DNA from: Candidatus Aerophobota bacterium
GTDB lineage: Bacteria; Aerophobota; Aerophobia; Aerophobales; AE-B3A
Length of the DNA stretch: 10,528 bases
NCBI GenBank assembly: GCA_030610725.1
Contig: JAUWRE010000014.1
Coordinates: 1 to 10,528 of the forward strand
Reading direction: 5' to 3'
Both the position numbers and the translations under genes were made by a program. Positions within the stretch are counted from its first letter, which is position 1. Each line of letters starts with the position of its first letter. A model generated the notes under the pieces. That model ran no database searches. It saw nothing but the letters and a program-made list of their open reading frames with translations, and was not told where the DNA came from. Positions 1 through 6,688 of the stretch are shown here, one piece after another.

Positions 1-1537
1 TCTCTCTTTTCAGGTGAGCCATTTTCCTGGCTGCTTCCACTATACTATCATATCCTCCCTTCTTTCTTCCAGCAGCTACTGCTCCAAACATAGCTGAACC
101 CAGAGCAGGAGCTTGCGAAGAAGCGGCAATCTTAATTTCCCGACCAGTGATATCAGCATAAATCTGCATAAGCAGTTTATTCTTCTCAGGTAGACCTCCG
201 CAAGCATAAAGCTCCTCTATTCTTACTCCATTTTCCTCAAAAGTATTGATTATTTTATAAGTCCCAAAAGCTGTTGCTTCAATGAGGGTACGATAGACAT
301 CCTCTGGTCTTGTCTCCAGAGTACAACCCAGAAGCAAACCACTAAGGTCAGTATCTACCAATACGGAGCGATTGCCATTCCACCAATCAAGAGCTAAAAG
401 TCCACTCTCTCCTGGCCTTAAAATAGACGCTTTTTCCTCCAAAAGACGATGAATATCGACTCTTTTACTGGCAGCCTCTTTCCAATACTTTCCCGGCACA
501 CAATTCTGCACGAACCAGGCAAAAATGTCTCCTACTCCCGATTGACCAGCTTCATATCCATAATAGCCGGGCAGAATACCCTCCTTCACTATTCCACATA
601 CTCCCGGGACTATGTGCAGTTCTCTATCAACCATCACATGGCAAATGGATGTACCCATCACCATCAGCATCTTACCTGGTGAGACGATTGTAGCTGCAGG
701 AACAGAGACATGTGCATCTACATTTCCTATTGCCACGGGCGTTCCAGTAAGAAGACCAACAAGGCGAGCCATTTCTGCTGTCAACCCTCCTGCCTTTTTA
801 CCCAGAGGATAAATATCGTGAGACATTTTCTCTTTTACTATATTTTCCAAACGAGGATCCAGGGCTCGAAAAAAATCTGGAGAGGGAAAACCCTCATCGA
901 AATCCCAGAGCGCTTTATAACCAGCAGTGCAAGAGTTTCGCCTTTCTTCTCCTATAAGCTGAAGGACTATCCAATCTGCTCCTTCCATCAGTCTGTCCGC
1001 AGCTTGATAAATACTGGGAGCCTCATTCAGTATTTGAAGAGATTTAGAAAAAAACCACTCCGAGCTATACTTACCTCCATAACGAGCCAGAAATTTTTTG
1101 CTTCTCTTTCTAGCCACCTCGTTTATTTTGTCTGCCTCTGGCTGTGCCGCATGATGCTTCCAGATTTTAACCCAGGAATGTGGATTATTCCTATATTTAT
1201 CCATAAGGCAAAGAGGAGTCCCTCTTTTGTCTGTAGGCATCATAGTACAGGAGGTAAAATCTATACCTATGCCAATGATATCTCTTGCATTAACTCCGCT
1301 CTTCTTCAGTAAAGCAGGTATAGTTTTTTCCAGGGTTTGAATATAATCAGCGGGATTTTGCAGAGCCCAATCTGGCTCAAGTCTTATGTCAGTACCGGGG
1401 AGAAACTCATCTATCACTCCATCCTTATATTCATAGACTGAGCTCGCCACTTCCTCCCCATTGTCCACCTTTACCAAAACAGCCCTTCCTGACTCAGTTC
1501 CAAAGTCAACACCAATGGAATATTTAGTCTCACTCAT
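1..1537 (-). CDS. araB: L-ribulokinase AraB (C-terminus cut by window edge)
   Basis: This is an FGGY-family sugar kinase that phosphorylates L-ribulose to L-ribulose 5-phosphate in cytoplasmic L-arabinose catabolism. I translated the minus strand by hand: the frame is open from ATG at 1537 to the left edge, 512 codons without a stop. AraB usually has about 550-560 residues, so roughly 45 are missing beyond the window. Visible marks are the N-terminal phosphate-binding segment [15 protein letters not shown] (about residues 8-22), the catalytic-Asp motif GNVDAH (Asp about 274), an AraB-typical LDWWNGNRS (about 380), and the C-terminal ATP-site stretch beginning GGLPEKN (about 446) and continuing to [13 protein letters not shown]. 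These fit ribulokinase better than xylulokinase or glycerol kinase. AGGAGG lies six nt before the ATG. It is 244 nt from cimA, separated by repeats, so its own promoter is possible, although I see no convincing one. No other arabinose gene is in the window. Confidence 0.94.
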   Translation of the reverse strand, partial: MSETKYSIGVDFGTESGRAVLVKVDNGEEVASSVYEYKDGVIDEFLPGTDIRLEPDWALQNPADYIQTLEKTIPALLKKSGVNARDIIGIGIDFTSCTMMPTDKRGTPLCLMDKYRNNPHSWVKIWKHHAAQPEADKINEVARKRSKKFLARYGGKYSSEWFFSKSLQILNEAPSIYQAADRLMEGADWIVLQLIGEERRNSCTAGYKALWDFDEGFPSPDFFRALDPRLENIVKEKMSHDIYPLGKKAGGLTAEMARLVGLLTGTPVAIGNVDAHVSVPAATIVSPGKMLMVMGTSICHVMVDRELHIVPGVCGIVKEGILPGYYGYEAGQSGVGDIFAWFVQNCVPGKYWKEAASKRVDIHRLLEEKASILRPGESGLLALDWWNGNRSVLVDTDLSGLLLGCTLETRPEDVYRTLIEATAFGTYKIINTFEENGVRIEELYACGGLPEKNKLLMQIYADITGREIKIAASSQAPALGSAMFGAVAAGRKKGGYDSIVEAARKMAHLKRE

Positions 1538-1542
1538 CGTTC

Positions 1543-1548
1543 CCTCCT
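1543..1548 (-). promoter_or_regulatory. Strong Shine-Dalgarno site of araB
   Basis: On the minus strand AGGAGG stands six nt before the ATG at 1537-1535. It is a full match to the anti-SD core and fixes the araB start. It lies just downstream of the REP-like hairpin (1566-1588), which would sit in the araB leader if transcription starts upstream of it. Confidence 0.85.
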
Positions 1549-1565
1549 GTGTGCCCTCACCCCAT

Positions 1566-1588
1566 CCCTCTCCCCACAGGGGAGAGGG
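1566..1588. repeat. REP-like perfect palindrome upstream of araB
   Basis: CCCTCTCCCC and GGGGAGAGGG form a perfect 10-bp stem around a three-base loop. It is GC-rich in an AT-rich gap and is flanked by further C-rich sequence (1555-1565). Sequences of this CCCTCTCCCC/GGGGAGAGGG type recur in intergenic regions of many bacteria as REP-like elements. No T-run follows on either strand, so it is not a standard intrinsic terminator. It could act as an mRNA 3' stabiliser for cimA or as a leader hairpin for araB; neither is shown. Confidence 0.75.
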
Positions 1589-1590
1589 CG

Positions 1591-1647
1591 CCATTTACCA
1601 CTCGCCATTCACCACTTACCGATTAACCACTCACTATTTACCATCTT
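1591..1647. repeat. Degenerate 7-nt tandem array (unit about CCAYTYA, 8 units)
   Basis: Starting right after the REP-like hairpin, the sequence splits into eight heptads resembling CCATTTA, CCACTCG, CCATTCA and CCACTTA, with one extra base at 1626 shifting the last three. The 7-nt period is strict while the letters vary. No promoter, RNA or ORF explains it. It belongs with the other heptad arrays in this window. Confidence 0.75.
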
Positions 1648-1663
1648 ATTGTTTTTTGTCGAT

Positions 1664-1684
1664 GAACTATGAACAATGAACGTA
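1664..1684. repeat. Short 7-nt tandem array (unit about GAACNAT, 3 units)
   Basis: Three consecutive heptads, GAACTAT, GAACAAT and GAACGTA, share GAAC at exact 7-nt spacing. The last unit runs into the left end of the MITE-like element at 1682. It is short, so chance is less well excluded than for the longer arrays, but the period matches its neighbours. Confidence 0.55.
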
Positions 1685-1747
1685 AATATTCAGATTGAGA
1701 TTGCTTCGCTTGCGCTCGCAATGACACGGGGTTCACTGAGCACTTAC
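1682..1747. mobile_element. MITE-like repeat, short copy (internally deleted)
   Basis: This 66-bp stretch shares both ends with the 151-bp element at 6526-6676, in the same orientation. The left ends share GTAAATATTCA and the right 32 bp (1716-1747) are identical to 6645-6676. The ends are imperfect inverted repeats, GTAAATATTCA against GTAAGTGCTCA (8 of 11). About 85 bp of the middle of the long copy is absent. It has no coding capacity. The shape is that of a miniature non-autonomous element or mobile palindrome; no transposase is in the window. Confidence 0.65.
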
Positions 1748-1787
1748 GCAATACCCAATACGATATACGCAATACGATTCACTATTT
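1746..1787. repeat. 7-nt tandem array (unit about ACGCAAT, 6 units) ending in the cimA stop
   Basis: Six heptads run without a break: ACGCAAT, ACCCAAT, ACGATAT, ACGCAAT, ACGATTC and ACTATTT. The final unit contains the cimA stop codon (TAG on the minus strand, 1784-1782). The array abuts the right end of the short MITE-like element. Two similar units occur near the other element copy (6506-6519), so the array type and the element may travel together. Confidence 0.75.
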
Positions 1788-3341
1788 CAGTAGCTTATAC
1801 TCAATAGAATCAATAAGAGCCTCCCAACTTGCTTCGATAATATTGGGAGAAACTCCCACTGTTCCCCATCTATCTTCTTTGTCAGAGGACTCAATAAGAA
1901 CCCTGGTCTTAGCCCGCGTCCCTGCTCTTGCATCTAAAATCCTTACTTTGTAATCAGCCAGATGCATTTGAGAAAGCTCAGGATACTCCTGTTTCAAAGC
2001 CTTACGTAGAGCTTTATCCAGAGCATTAACTGGACCATTCCCCTCTGCTACTGTATGGACAATCTTCCCCTTCAGCTTTAGCTTCACCGTAGCTTCTGAA
2101 ATTAGCCTACCGTCATCTCTTTTTTCCACAGTAACTCTGAAACCCTCCAGGTCAAAAAGCTTCTTGTACCTACCCTTGGCTTTCTTCACCAGAAGCTCGA
2201 AAGAGCCTTCTGCTCCCTCAAATTCATAACCCTGGTTCTCTAACTCTTTAACCCGAGCAATGATTTTCTTGCTTAAAAGAGTATCCTCTTCTAATCCCAG
2301 TTCTTTCTCTTTCAATTTATAAAGGACATTACTCCTGCCAGCAAGTTCACTCACTAATACTCTTCTTTTATTCCCCACCAGCTCCGGGTCTATATGTTCG
2401 TATGTCCTCTTGTCTCTAGAAATAGCGCTGACATGCATCCCGCCTTTATGAGCAAAGGCTGATTTGCCCACATAAGACTGATGACCATCGGGAAAAAGAT
2501 TAGCTAGTTCACTGATAAAATGGGATATATGAGTGAGTGATTTCAGGTTCTCTTTACAGACACAATCAATCCCCAACTTTAATACTAAATTGGGTATGAT
2601 TGAACACAAATCAGCATTTCCACATCTTTCTCCATAACCGTTTATAGTCCCCTGGATATGACCTATCCCCAATCTGGCAGCAATAATGGAATTTGCCACT
2701 CCCACGCCCGCATCGTTGTGAGCATGCATCCCCAGAGGAAAATTTATCTCTTTTTGCACTTCTTTAATAATCTTCTCTATCTCAAAGGGCATAGAACCCC
2801 CATTTGTATCACAAAGAACAAGACAATCTGCCCCTGCTGCTTGAGCTACTTCGAGGGTCTTTAGAGCATATTGAGAATTATCCTTATATCCGTCAAAAAA
2901 ATGTTCAGCATCAAAGATTACTTCTTTATCTCTTTTCTTAAAGAAGTTGATCGAATCCTCTATCATACGAAGATTCTCTTCTTTGTTCGTTCTAAGAGCC
3001 TTCTCTACATGAAGAATCCAGCTTTTGCCAACGAGGGTAACCACCTCTGTTTCTGCTTTTATTAAAGCACGAATGTTGGAATCTTCCTCTACTCTCCTGT
3101 CTCTTCTTCTGGTCATGCCAAAAGCGCTCACCCTGGCTTTTTTTAAGGAAATCTTTTTCATTTTTTCAAAGAATTCTATATCTTTGGGATTGGAGGCTGG
3201 GTTTCCTCCTTCGATATAATCTAAGCCCAATTTGTCTAACTCCTGAGTAATCTCTAATTTATCCAAAAGAGAAAAAGAAACCCCCTCTGCCTGTGTTCCG
3301 TCTCGCAGGGTAGCATCGTATATTCTTACTTGTCCTCCCAT
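1782..3341 (-). CDS. cimA: (R)-citramalate synthase CimA
   Basis: The enzyme condenses pyruvate with acetyl-CoA to (R)-citramalate, the first step of the threonine-independent route to 2-oxobutanoate and isoleucine. The 519 residues match the long CimA type. An N-terminal DRE-TIM metallolyase barrel opens with [10 protein letters not shown] (residues 8-17), carries the metal-binding HAHND (206-210), and has [11 protein letters not shown] (235-245), typical of this branch. A C-terminal LeuA-type dimer/regulatory domain (about 385-510) normally binds the feedback inhibitor. An isopropylmalate or homocitrate synthase is the alternative, but length and motifs favour CimA. ATG at 3341 lies three nt after the leuD stop, with a loose GGGAGAG upstream. 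Pairing with leuD supports the citramalate pathway. Feedback by isoleucine is expected from the family and is not visible here. Confidence 0.92.
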   Translation of the reverse strand: MGGQVRIYDATLRDGTQAEGVSFSLLDKLEITQELDKLGLDYIEGGNPASNPKDIEFFEKMKKISLKKARVSAFGMTRRRDRRVEEDSNIRALIKAETEVVTLVGKSWILHVEKALRTNKEENLRMIEDSINFFKKRDKEVIFDAEHFFDGYKDNSQYALKTLEVAQAAGADCLVLCDTNGGSMPFEIEKIIKEVQKEINFPLGMHAHNDAGVGVANSIIAARLGIGHIQGTINGYGERCGNADLCSIIPNLVLKLGIDCVCKENLKSLTHISHFISELANLFPDGHQSYVGKSAFAHKGGMHVSAISRDKRTYEHIDPELVGNKRRVLVSELAGRSNVLYKLKEKELGLEEDTLLSKKIIARVKELENQGYEFEGAEGSFELLVKKAKGRYKKLFDLEGFRVTVEKRDDGRLISEATVKLKLKGKIVHTVAEGNGPVNALDKALRKALKQEYPELSQMHLADYKVRILDARAGTRAKTRVLIESSDKEDRWGTVGVSPNIIEASWEALIDSIEYKLLK

Positions 3342-3344
3342 TTT

Positions 3345-3851
3345 CTAAGACTCTCCCTCTTCTCTCATTCTTTCCTTTACATATCCCTCTAATCCCCCTT
3401 TGTTGATCAACTGCTGCAGAAAAGGAGGAAATGGAACCAGAGAATAGCTTTCTTCTTTAGTAAGGTTCTTAATATTCCCTCTAACAGTATCTATTTGCAC
3501 TTCATCTCCTTCCTCTATATTTGCAACTATTTGTTCACATTCTACAATAGGAAGACCTATATTTATAGCATTACGAAAAAAAATCCTGGCAAAAGATGAA
3601 GCAATTATACAGCTAACCCCTGCCTCTTTAAGAGCTAAAGGCGCATGCTCGCGCGATGAGCCACAACCAAAGTTTCTTCCGCCAATTAAAATCTTACTAT
3701 CTTTGACTCTACCTGGAAAGCTTTCATCCAATCCTTCCATGCAATGCTTAGCCAATTCTTTGGAATCGGTAGTGTCCAGATAACGGGCTGGAATAATCTC
3801 ATCCGTATTAATATTATCTCCGTATTTTAACACCCTACCTTTTATAACCAT
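3345..3851 (-). CDS. leuD: 3-isopropylmalate / (R)-citramalate dehydratase small subunit
   Basis: This is the swivelling small subunit of the aconitase-family isomerase. With the Fe-S large subunit LeuC it converts 2-isopropylmalate to 3-isopropylmalate, or citramalate to 3-methylmalate. The 168-residue length is that of the compact archaeal/thermophile-type LeuD, shorter than the roughly 200-residue enterobacterial form. NFGCGSSREHAP (60-71) is the family hallmark, and the loop at PARYLDT (21-27) lies where substrate specificity is set in this group. ATG at 3851 is two nt after the IVP stop codon. The GAGG serving as ribosome binding site falls in the last codons of the IVP gene, at the edge of the heptad array. 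No leuC is in the window. Next to cimA, a citramalate role is likely, with leucine synthesis possibly shared. Confidence 0.92.
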   Translation of the reverse strand: MVIKGRVLKYGDNINTDEIIPARYLDTTDSKELAKHCMEGLDESFPGRVKDSKILIGGRNFGCGSSREHAPLALKEAGVSCIIASSFARIFFRNAINIGLPIVECEQIVANIEEGDEVQIDTVRGNIKNLTKEESYSLVPFPPFLQQLINKGGLEGYVKERMREEGES

Positions 3852-3853
3852 CC

Positions 3854-4255
3854 TTACCTCGATGCTCGATTCTCGATGCTCGATTTATGACCACTATCCA
3901 CCGACCTGATGAAGTTCGTTATCATTCTCCCAACGTGATCATACTCTTCGAGAAAATATCTATACTTGTCTTTATCCTTTAACGCTTTAGTTTCATATAA
4001 AGTATCTAAATGGGTTGTAGTCTCATCGCAAGATGCCAAAGAGTAAGTAAGAAACTTAATGAACTCTTGTTTGTATCTTCGTCTTCCAAAGCCCTCAACT
4101 ATATTACTCTTAACAGACTTACTTGATCTTCTTATCTGACTCCCTTCTTCATACATCTCAAACTTCGGCAGATTTAAACTCATCTCATGAATCTCTATAG
4201 CCAATTTGTGAGCCTTTTTATAGATATCTAAATCCCTATAACTCTGATATGCCAA
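3854..4255 (-). CDS. S23/IVP-family four-helix-bundle protein
   Basis: A 133-residue protein of the family first found inside 23S rRNA intervening sequences and now known mostly as stand-alone genes of unclear function. Avd, the accessory protein of diversity-generating retroelements, has the same fold. Family marks are YRDLDIYKKAHKLAIEIH (6-23), then QIRRSSKSVKSNIVEGFGRR (40-59, matching the usual QIRRA-S--SNIAEG-GR pattern), then FIKFLTYSLASCDET (65-79). It is rich in Lys, Arg and Glu and has no signal or membrane segment. The start is TTG directly abutting the vorB stop, with GAGGAG seven nt upstream. The last ten residues (from about 124) are encoded by a heptad array and look added to the fold. 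Inverted heptad arrays flank the gene, which suggests arrival as a unit between vorB and leuD. No rRNA or reverse transcriptase is nearby. The biochemical role is unknown. Confidence 0.9.
   Translation of the reverse strand: MAYQSYRDLDIYKKAHKLAIEIHEMSLNLPKFEMYEEGSQIRRSSKSVKSNIVEGFGRRRYKQEFIKFLTYSLASCDETTTHLDTLYETKALKDKDKYRYFLEEYDHVGRMITNFIRSVDSGHKSSIENRASR
3858..3885. repeat. 7-nt tandem array (unit CTCGATK, 4 units), 3' side of IVP gene
   Basis: Four heptads alternate CTCGATG and CTCGATT, giving a perfect 14-bp duplication. The array encodes the last residues of the IVP protein and contributes to the leuD ribosome binding site. Bases 3862-3881 match the reverse complement of 4273-4292 at 18 of 20 positions, so the two arrays form an inverted pair around the IVP gene. 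Confidence 0.85.
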
Positions 4256-5344
4256 TCATTTTCTCCTCTTACGAGCATCTAGTATCGAGCATCTAGGATC
4301 GAGCAACGATTCTATTTTTTTTATTATCTCTAAGGGTGTAGGGACTCCTCCTCCTAATCTTCCGTAAAAATAGACAGGAACTTGGCTACCTACAGCTAGT
4401 TTTACATCTTCTAACATCTGTCCCTCACTCATCTCTACCACAAAGATAAATTTAACTCCACTAATTAGTCTTTTGATAACAGTATAGGGAAATGGCCAAA
4501 GGCTAATGGGTCGAAGGAGTCCAGCCTTCACTCCCTTCTCTCTGAGCTTATTCACTACTTCCATGCTAAGGCGAGCCATACTTCCATAAGCTATTATAAG
4601 TAAATCCGCATCTTTTGCTGCAAAAGACTCATACCTCACTTCCTGGGAACGCATCCTGGCATATTTTTCTTGCAAGTGTCTATTGTGCTCCTCTAAAACT
4701 CCTTCCTGCAGGTATAAAGACCTTATTATATTAGCATCTCTTCCCCTGGCTCCACCTATAGCCCATTTCTTACCAGGTATATGTTTGACTCCATTCTTAA
4801 ACTTAACCCCCTCCATCATCTGTCCTAGAATAGCATCAGCAAGAATCATTATCGGGTTTCTGTATTTATCAGCTAAGTCAAAGGCAAGATAGGTTAAATC
4901 AGCCATTTCCTGAACTGAACTGGGAGCCAGAACAACCAAATGGTAATCTCCATGACCGCCACCTCGTGTCGCCTGAAAATAGTCAGATTGGGAAGGTGCT
5001 ATATTTCCCAATCCTGGTCCTCCCCGCATTACATTGACAACTACGGCCGGAAGCTCAGCTCCAGCAAGGTAAGATATACCTTCTTGCTTCAGACTAATCC
5101 CTGGACCAGAGGAAGACGTCATCGTTCTTGCTCCAGCAGACGCAGCACCATAAACCATATTAATAGCTGCCAGTTCACTTTCTGCCTGAAGAAAAATTCC
5201 TTCTACTTCTCTCATTCTCTTAGCCATATAGGCGGCTATTTCTGACTGAGGAGTAATAGGATAGCCAAAATAATAGCGACATCCAGCTCTAATGGCTCCT
5301 TCTGCCAAAGCTTCATTGCCCGACATTAGAATTCTTTTGTTCAT
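4256..5344 (-). CDS. vorB: 2-oxoacid:ferredoxin oxidoreductase alpha subunit (VorB/KorA type)
   Basis: This is the alpha subunit of an anaerobic 2-oxoacid:ferredoxin oxidoreductase, which with a TPP-binding beta subunit (and gamma/delta) converts a 2-oxoacid and CoA to acyl-CoA, CO2 and reduced ferredoxin. Its 362 residues fit the VorB/KorA two-domain form. FGYPITPQSE (26-35), QAESELAAI (53-61), TSSSGPGISL (76-85) and NVMRGGPGLG (104-113) mark the N-terminal pyrimidine-binding domain. LLIIAYGSMA (248-257) to GGGVPTPLEI (331-340) is the transketolase C-terminal-like domain. Sequence resembles proteins annotated for 2-oxoisovalerate, but substrate cannot be fixed; 2-oxoglutarate is possible. 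About 12 residues from 347 are encoded by a heptad array and overrun the normal end. ATG follows the rseP stop by 10 nt. Beta and gamma genes, normally adjacent, are absent from both sides. Confidence 0.9.
   Translation of the reverse strand: MNKRILMSGNEALAEGAIRAGCRYYFGYPITPQSEIAAYMAKRMREVEGIFLQAESELAAINMVYGAASAGARTMTSSSGPGISLKQEGISYLAGAELPAVVVNVMRGGPGLGNIAPSQSDYFQATRGGGHGDYHLVVLAPSSVQEMADLTYLAFDLADKYRNPIMILADAILGQMMEGVKFKNGVKHIPGKKWAIGGARGRDANIIRSLYLQEGVLEEHNRHLQEKYARMRSQEVRYESFAAKDADLLIIAYGSMARLSMEVVNKLREKGVKAGLLRPISLWPFPYTVIKRLISGVKFIFVVEMSEGQMLEDVKLAVGSQVPVYFYGRLGGGVPTPLEIIKKIESLLDPRCSILDARKRRK
4263..4268 (-). promoter_or_regulatory. Shine-Dalgarno site that fixes the TTG start of the IVP gene
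   Basis: GAGGAG on the minus strand lies inside the last vorB codons, seven nt before TTG at 4255-4253. The ATG at 4259-4257 overlaps the vorB stop but is out of frame and meets a stop after seven codons. TTG is therefore the supported start, and it places the conserved YRDLDIY at the usual distance from the N-terminus. Confidence 0.8.
4272..4313. repeat. 7-nt tandem array (units CGAGCAT / CTAGNAT, 6 units), 5' side of IVP gene
   Basis: Six heptads in register: CGAGCAT, CTAGTAT, CGAGCAT, CTAGGAT, CGAGCAA and CGATTCT. They lie within the 3' end of vorB and are translated as its tail, where LDPRCSI followed by LDAR shows the seven-residue period expected of a 7-nt repeat. The array is the inverted counterpart of 3858-3885. 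Confidence 0.85.
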
Positions 5345-5354
5345 ATTTATAGGT

Positions 5355-6392
5355 CTACCTTCCTACCCATCTTAGAATATCCTGATAAGTCACTAAAAAT
5401 AACAAGGAAAATAGAATAATAAAACCAATATAATGAACTAACTCTTCTTTTTTAAGATCAAGAGGCTTACCTCTGACTCCCTCTATCAATAAAAAAAGAA
5501 GCCTCCCTCCATCAAGAGCTGGAATAGGAAATAGATTAAATAATCCCAGATTTACACTGAGGAAAGCAATAAGAGAAAGGAGAGGGACCATCCCCATCTT
5601 AGCACTTTCTCCAATGAATTGTGCGATTCCTACCGGACCGGTAAATTGGGCAGGAACTCTACCTATAATCATTCCCCCCAAAGCGGAGAAAATCGTCCCA
5701 GTCAAAACAAATACCCTCTCTGACCCTTTGAGCAGAGAATCCACAAAATTATAGCGAACAAAAGTGGAAGAAGGGGTAATGGTAACCCCTATAGCCATTT
5801 TGTCCAGTTGAGGATCAAAAGCAGGCTTTATCTGAATATCAAAAATCCTTCCCTCTCTTTGAATGGTTAATTTCAAATCGTTCTCTATATTCTCTTTTAT
5901 AGCTACAGATACCCCTTCCCACCCTTCTATCTCTTCCCCATTTATCGCTAAAATTTTATCCCCTGCTAAAAGAGAAACCAAAGCAGCCGGAGAACCAACC
6001 TTTACTTCATTAATAACAGCCTCTTCCATATTATAGGCACGAAAACCGATCATAAAGACCACTGAAAAAAGGATAATAGCCACTAGATAATTCATAGCAG
6101 AACCAGACAGTAACACTAAAATTCTATTTCTCAAGGGCTTTTCATAAAAACTTCCCGGCAGGTTCCTCTCATCAGATTGCATTCCTCTTATTTTTACAAA
6201 CCCACCCACCGGGATTAAGGAGAGAGTGTATTCGGTCTCCCCTTTTTTAAATCCTATCAGTTTTGGCCCCATACCAAAGGAAAATCTATCAACCTGCATT
6301 CCGAAGCTCTTAGCTAATAAAAAATGTCCCAGCTCATGCGGAATAATGAGAAGAATAAACGTTACCAGCACAAAAATAATGGTCAAAATCAT
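5355..6392 (-). CDS. rseP: RseP/RasP-type site-2 membrane metalloprotease
   Basis: An intramembrane zinc protease of the M50 family that cleaves membrane-bound substrates such as anti-sigma factors and remnant signal peptides. Its 345 residues and single PDZ domain (about 120-190, with AGDKILAINGEEI) resemble RasP more than two-PDZ E. coli RseP (about 450). The zinc site HELGH (19-23) lies in the first membrane helix. The third ligand region is NLFPIPALDGG (286-296), with D294 the expected ligand. Further membrane segments are at about 92-117, 272-292 and 318-337. Members usually have Phe in HEFGH; Leu here is a mild variation. ATG at 6392 has GAGGT six nt upstream. The gene commonly follows cdsA and dxr; here it follows cdsA after a repeat-filled gap and leads vorB. 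No substrate gene such as a sigma/anti-sigma pair is in the window. Confidence 0.94.
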   Translation of the reverse strand: MILTIIFVLVTFILLIIPHELGHFLLAKSFGMQVDRFSFGMGPKLIGFKKGETEYTLSLIPVGGFVKIRGMQSDERNLPGSFYEKPLRNRILVLLSGSAMNYLVAIILFSVVFMIGFRAYNMEEAVINEVKVGSPAALVSLLAGDKILAINGEEIEGWEGVSVAIKENIENDLKLTIQREGRIFDIQIKPAFDPQLDKMAIGVTITPSSTFVRYNFVDSLLKGSERVFVLTGTIFSALGGMIIGRVPAQFTGPVGIAQFIGESAKMGMVPLLSLIAFLSVNLGLFNLFPIPALDGGRLLFLLIEGVRGKPLDLKKEELVHYIGFIILFSLLFLVTYQDILRWVGR

Positions 6393-6398
6393 AAAAAT

Positions 6399-6403
6399 AC
6401 CTC
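6399..6403 (-). promoter_or_regulatory. Shine-Dalgarno site of rseP
   Basis: GAGGT on the minus strand lies six nt before the rseP ATG (6392-6390). It supports this start, which puts the HELGH helix close to the N-terminus as usual for the family. Confidence 0.7.
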
Positions 6404-6426
6404 GGACAATTTCCTTCCGTCGCTGT

Positions 6427-6461
6427 ATATCGTCGCTAGTTGCTCGTTGCTAGTATCTCGT
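6427..6461. repeat. 7-nt tandem array (unit about TGCTMGT, 5 units), rseP side of gap
   Basis: Heptads ATATCGT, CGCTAGT, TGCTCGT, TGCTAGT and ATCTCGT follow in register. Bases 6431-6460 match the reverse complement of 6689-6718 at 24 of 30 positions, making an inverted pair around the cdsA-rseP gap, much like the pair around the IVP gene. Confidence 0.8.
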
Positions 6462-6525
6462 AAGGAAAAACCTTAAAATCTACAAAGCAATGCTCTTGAC
6501 GGAGTACGATTTACGCACTTCTTTC

Positions 6526-6676
6526 GTAAATATTCATAAAGCACGTATGCTACCGTCATTGCGAGGTTGTTGAAAACAACCGTGGCAATCTCAAGAATTG
6601 CAGAGTTTATTCCGACCAGTAAAACCGAGATTCCTTCACTTCGTTCGCAATGACACGGGGTTCACTGAGCACTTAC
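6526..6676. mobile_element. MITE-like palindromic element, long copy
   Basis: A 151-bp non-coding element with imperfect terminal inverted repeats (GTAAATATTCA against GTAAGTGCTCA, 8 of 11). An inner inverted pair, GTCATTGCGA at 6555-6564 and TCGCAATGAC at 6645-6654, and a small perfect hairpin at 6565-6581 add to its palindromic shape. The right 32 bp are identical to 1716-1747. The inner GTCATTGCGA ... GCAATCTC ... TCGCAATGAC pattern resembles intergenic repeats seen in many unrelated genomes. No transposase or clear target-site duplication was seen. Confidence 0.7.
6565..6581. repeat. Perfect 7-bp hairpin inside the MITE-like element
   Basis: GGTTGTT and AACAACC pair perfectly around the three-base loop GAA. 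There is no adjacent T-run on either strand, so a terminator role is not supported. It is absent from the short copy of the element. Confidence 0.7.
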
Positions 6677-6688
6677 CTTCTTTCTTTT

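Noticed and set aside
710..1312. 200-codon plus-strand open frame
   Set aside because: It lies antisense to araB, whose minus-strand translation is clearly family-like throughout; the plus-strand peptide has no recognisable domain and no good ribosome binding site was seen.
1566..1588. Hairpin as an intrinsic terminator of cimA
   Set aside because: The stem is strong but no T-run follows on either strand; it fits a REP-like repeat better.
1591..1647. Heptad arrays as CRISPR
   Set aside because: The unit is only seven bases, with no unique spacers between units and no cas gene in the window.
1538..1781. Sigma-70 promoter for araB
   Set aside because: Candidate boxes such as TTGTTC with AACAAT at 17 nt are weak matches embedded in repeats; not enough to call.
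3854..4255. 23S rRNA intervening sequence
   Set aside because: The protein belongs to the IVP family, but both sides are protein-coding genes and no rRNA sequence is present.
3854..4255. Avd gene of a diversity-generating retroelement
   Set aside because: The fold family is shared with Avd, but the window has no reverse transcriptase and no template/variable repeat pair with adenine-specific changes.
4257..4259. ATG overlapping the vorB stop as IVP start
   Set aside because: It is out of frame with the IVP protein and reaches a stop after seven codons; TTG at 4255 fits the ribosome binding site and the family N-terminus.
6461..6475. TAAGG-AAAAA-CCTTA hairpin as a terminator
   Set aside because: The stem is only five AT-rich base pairs and lacks a following T-run on either strand.
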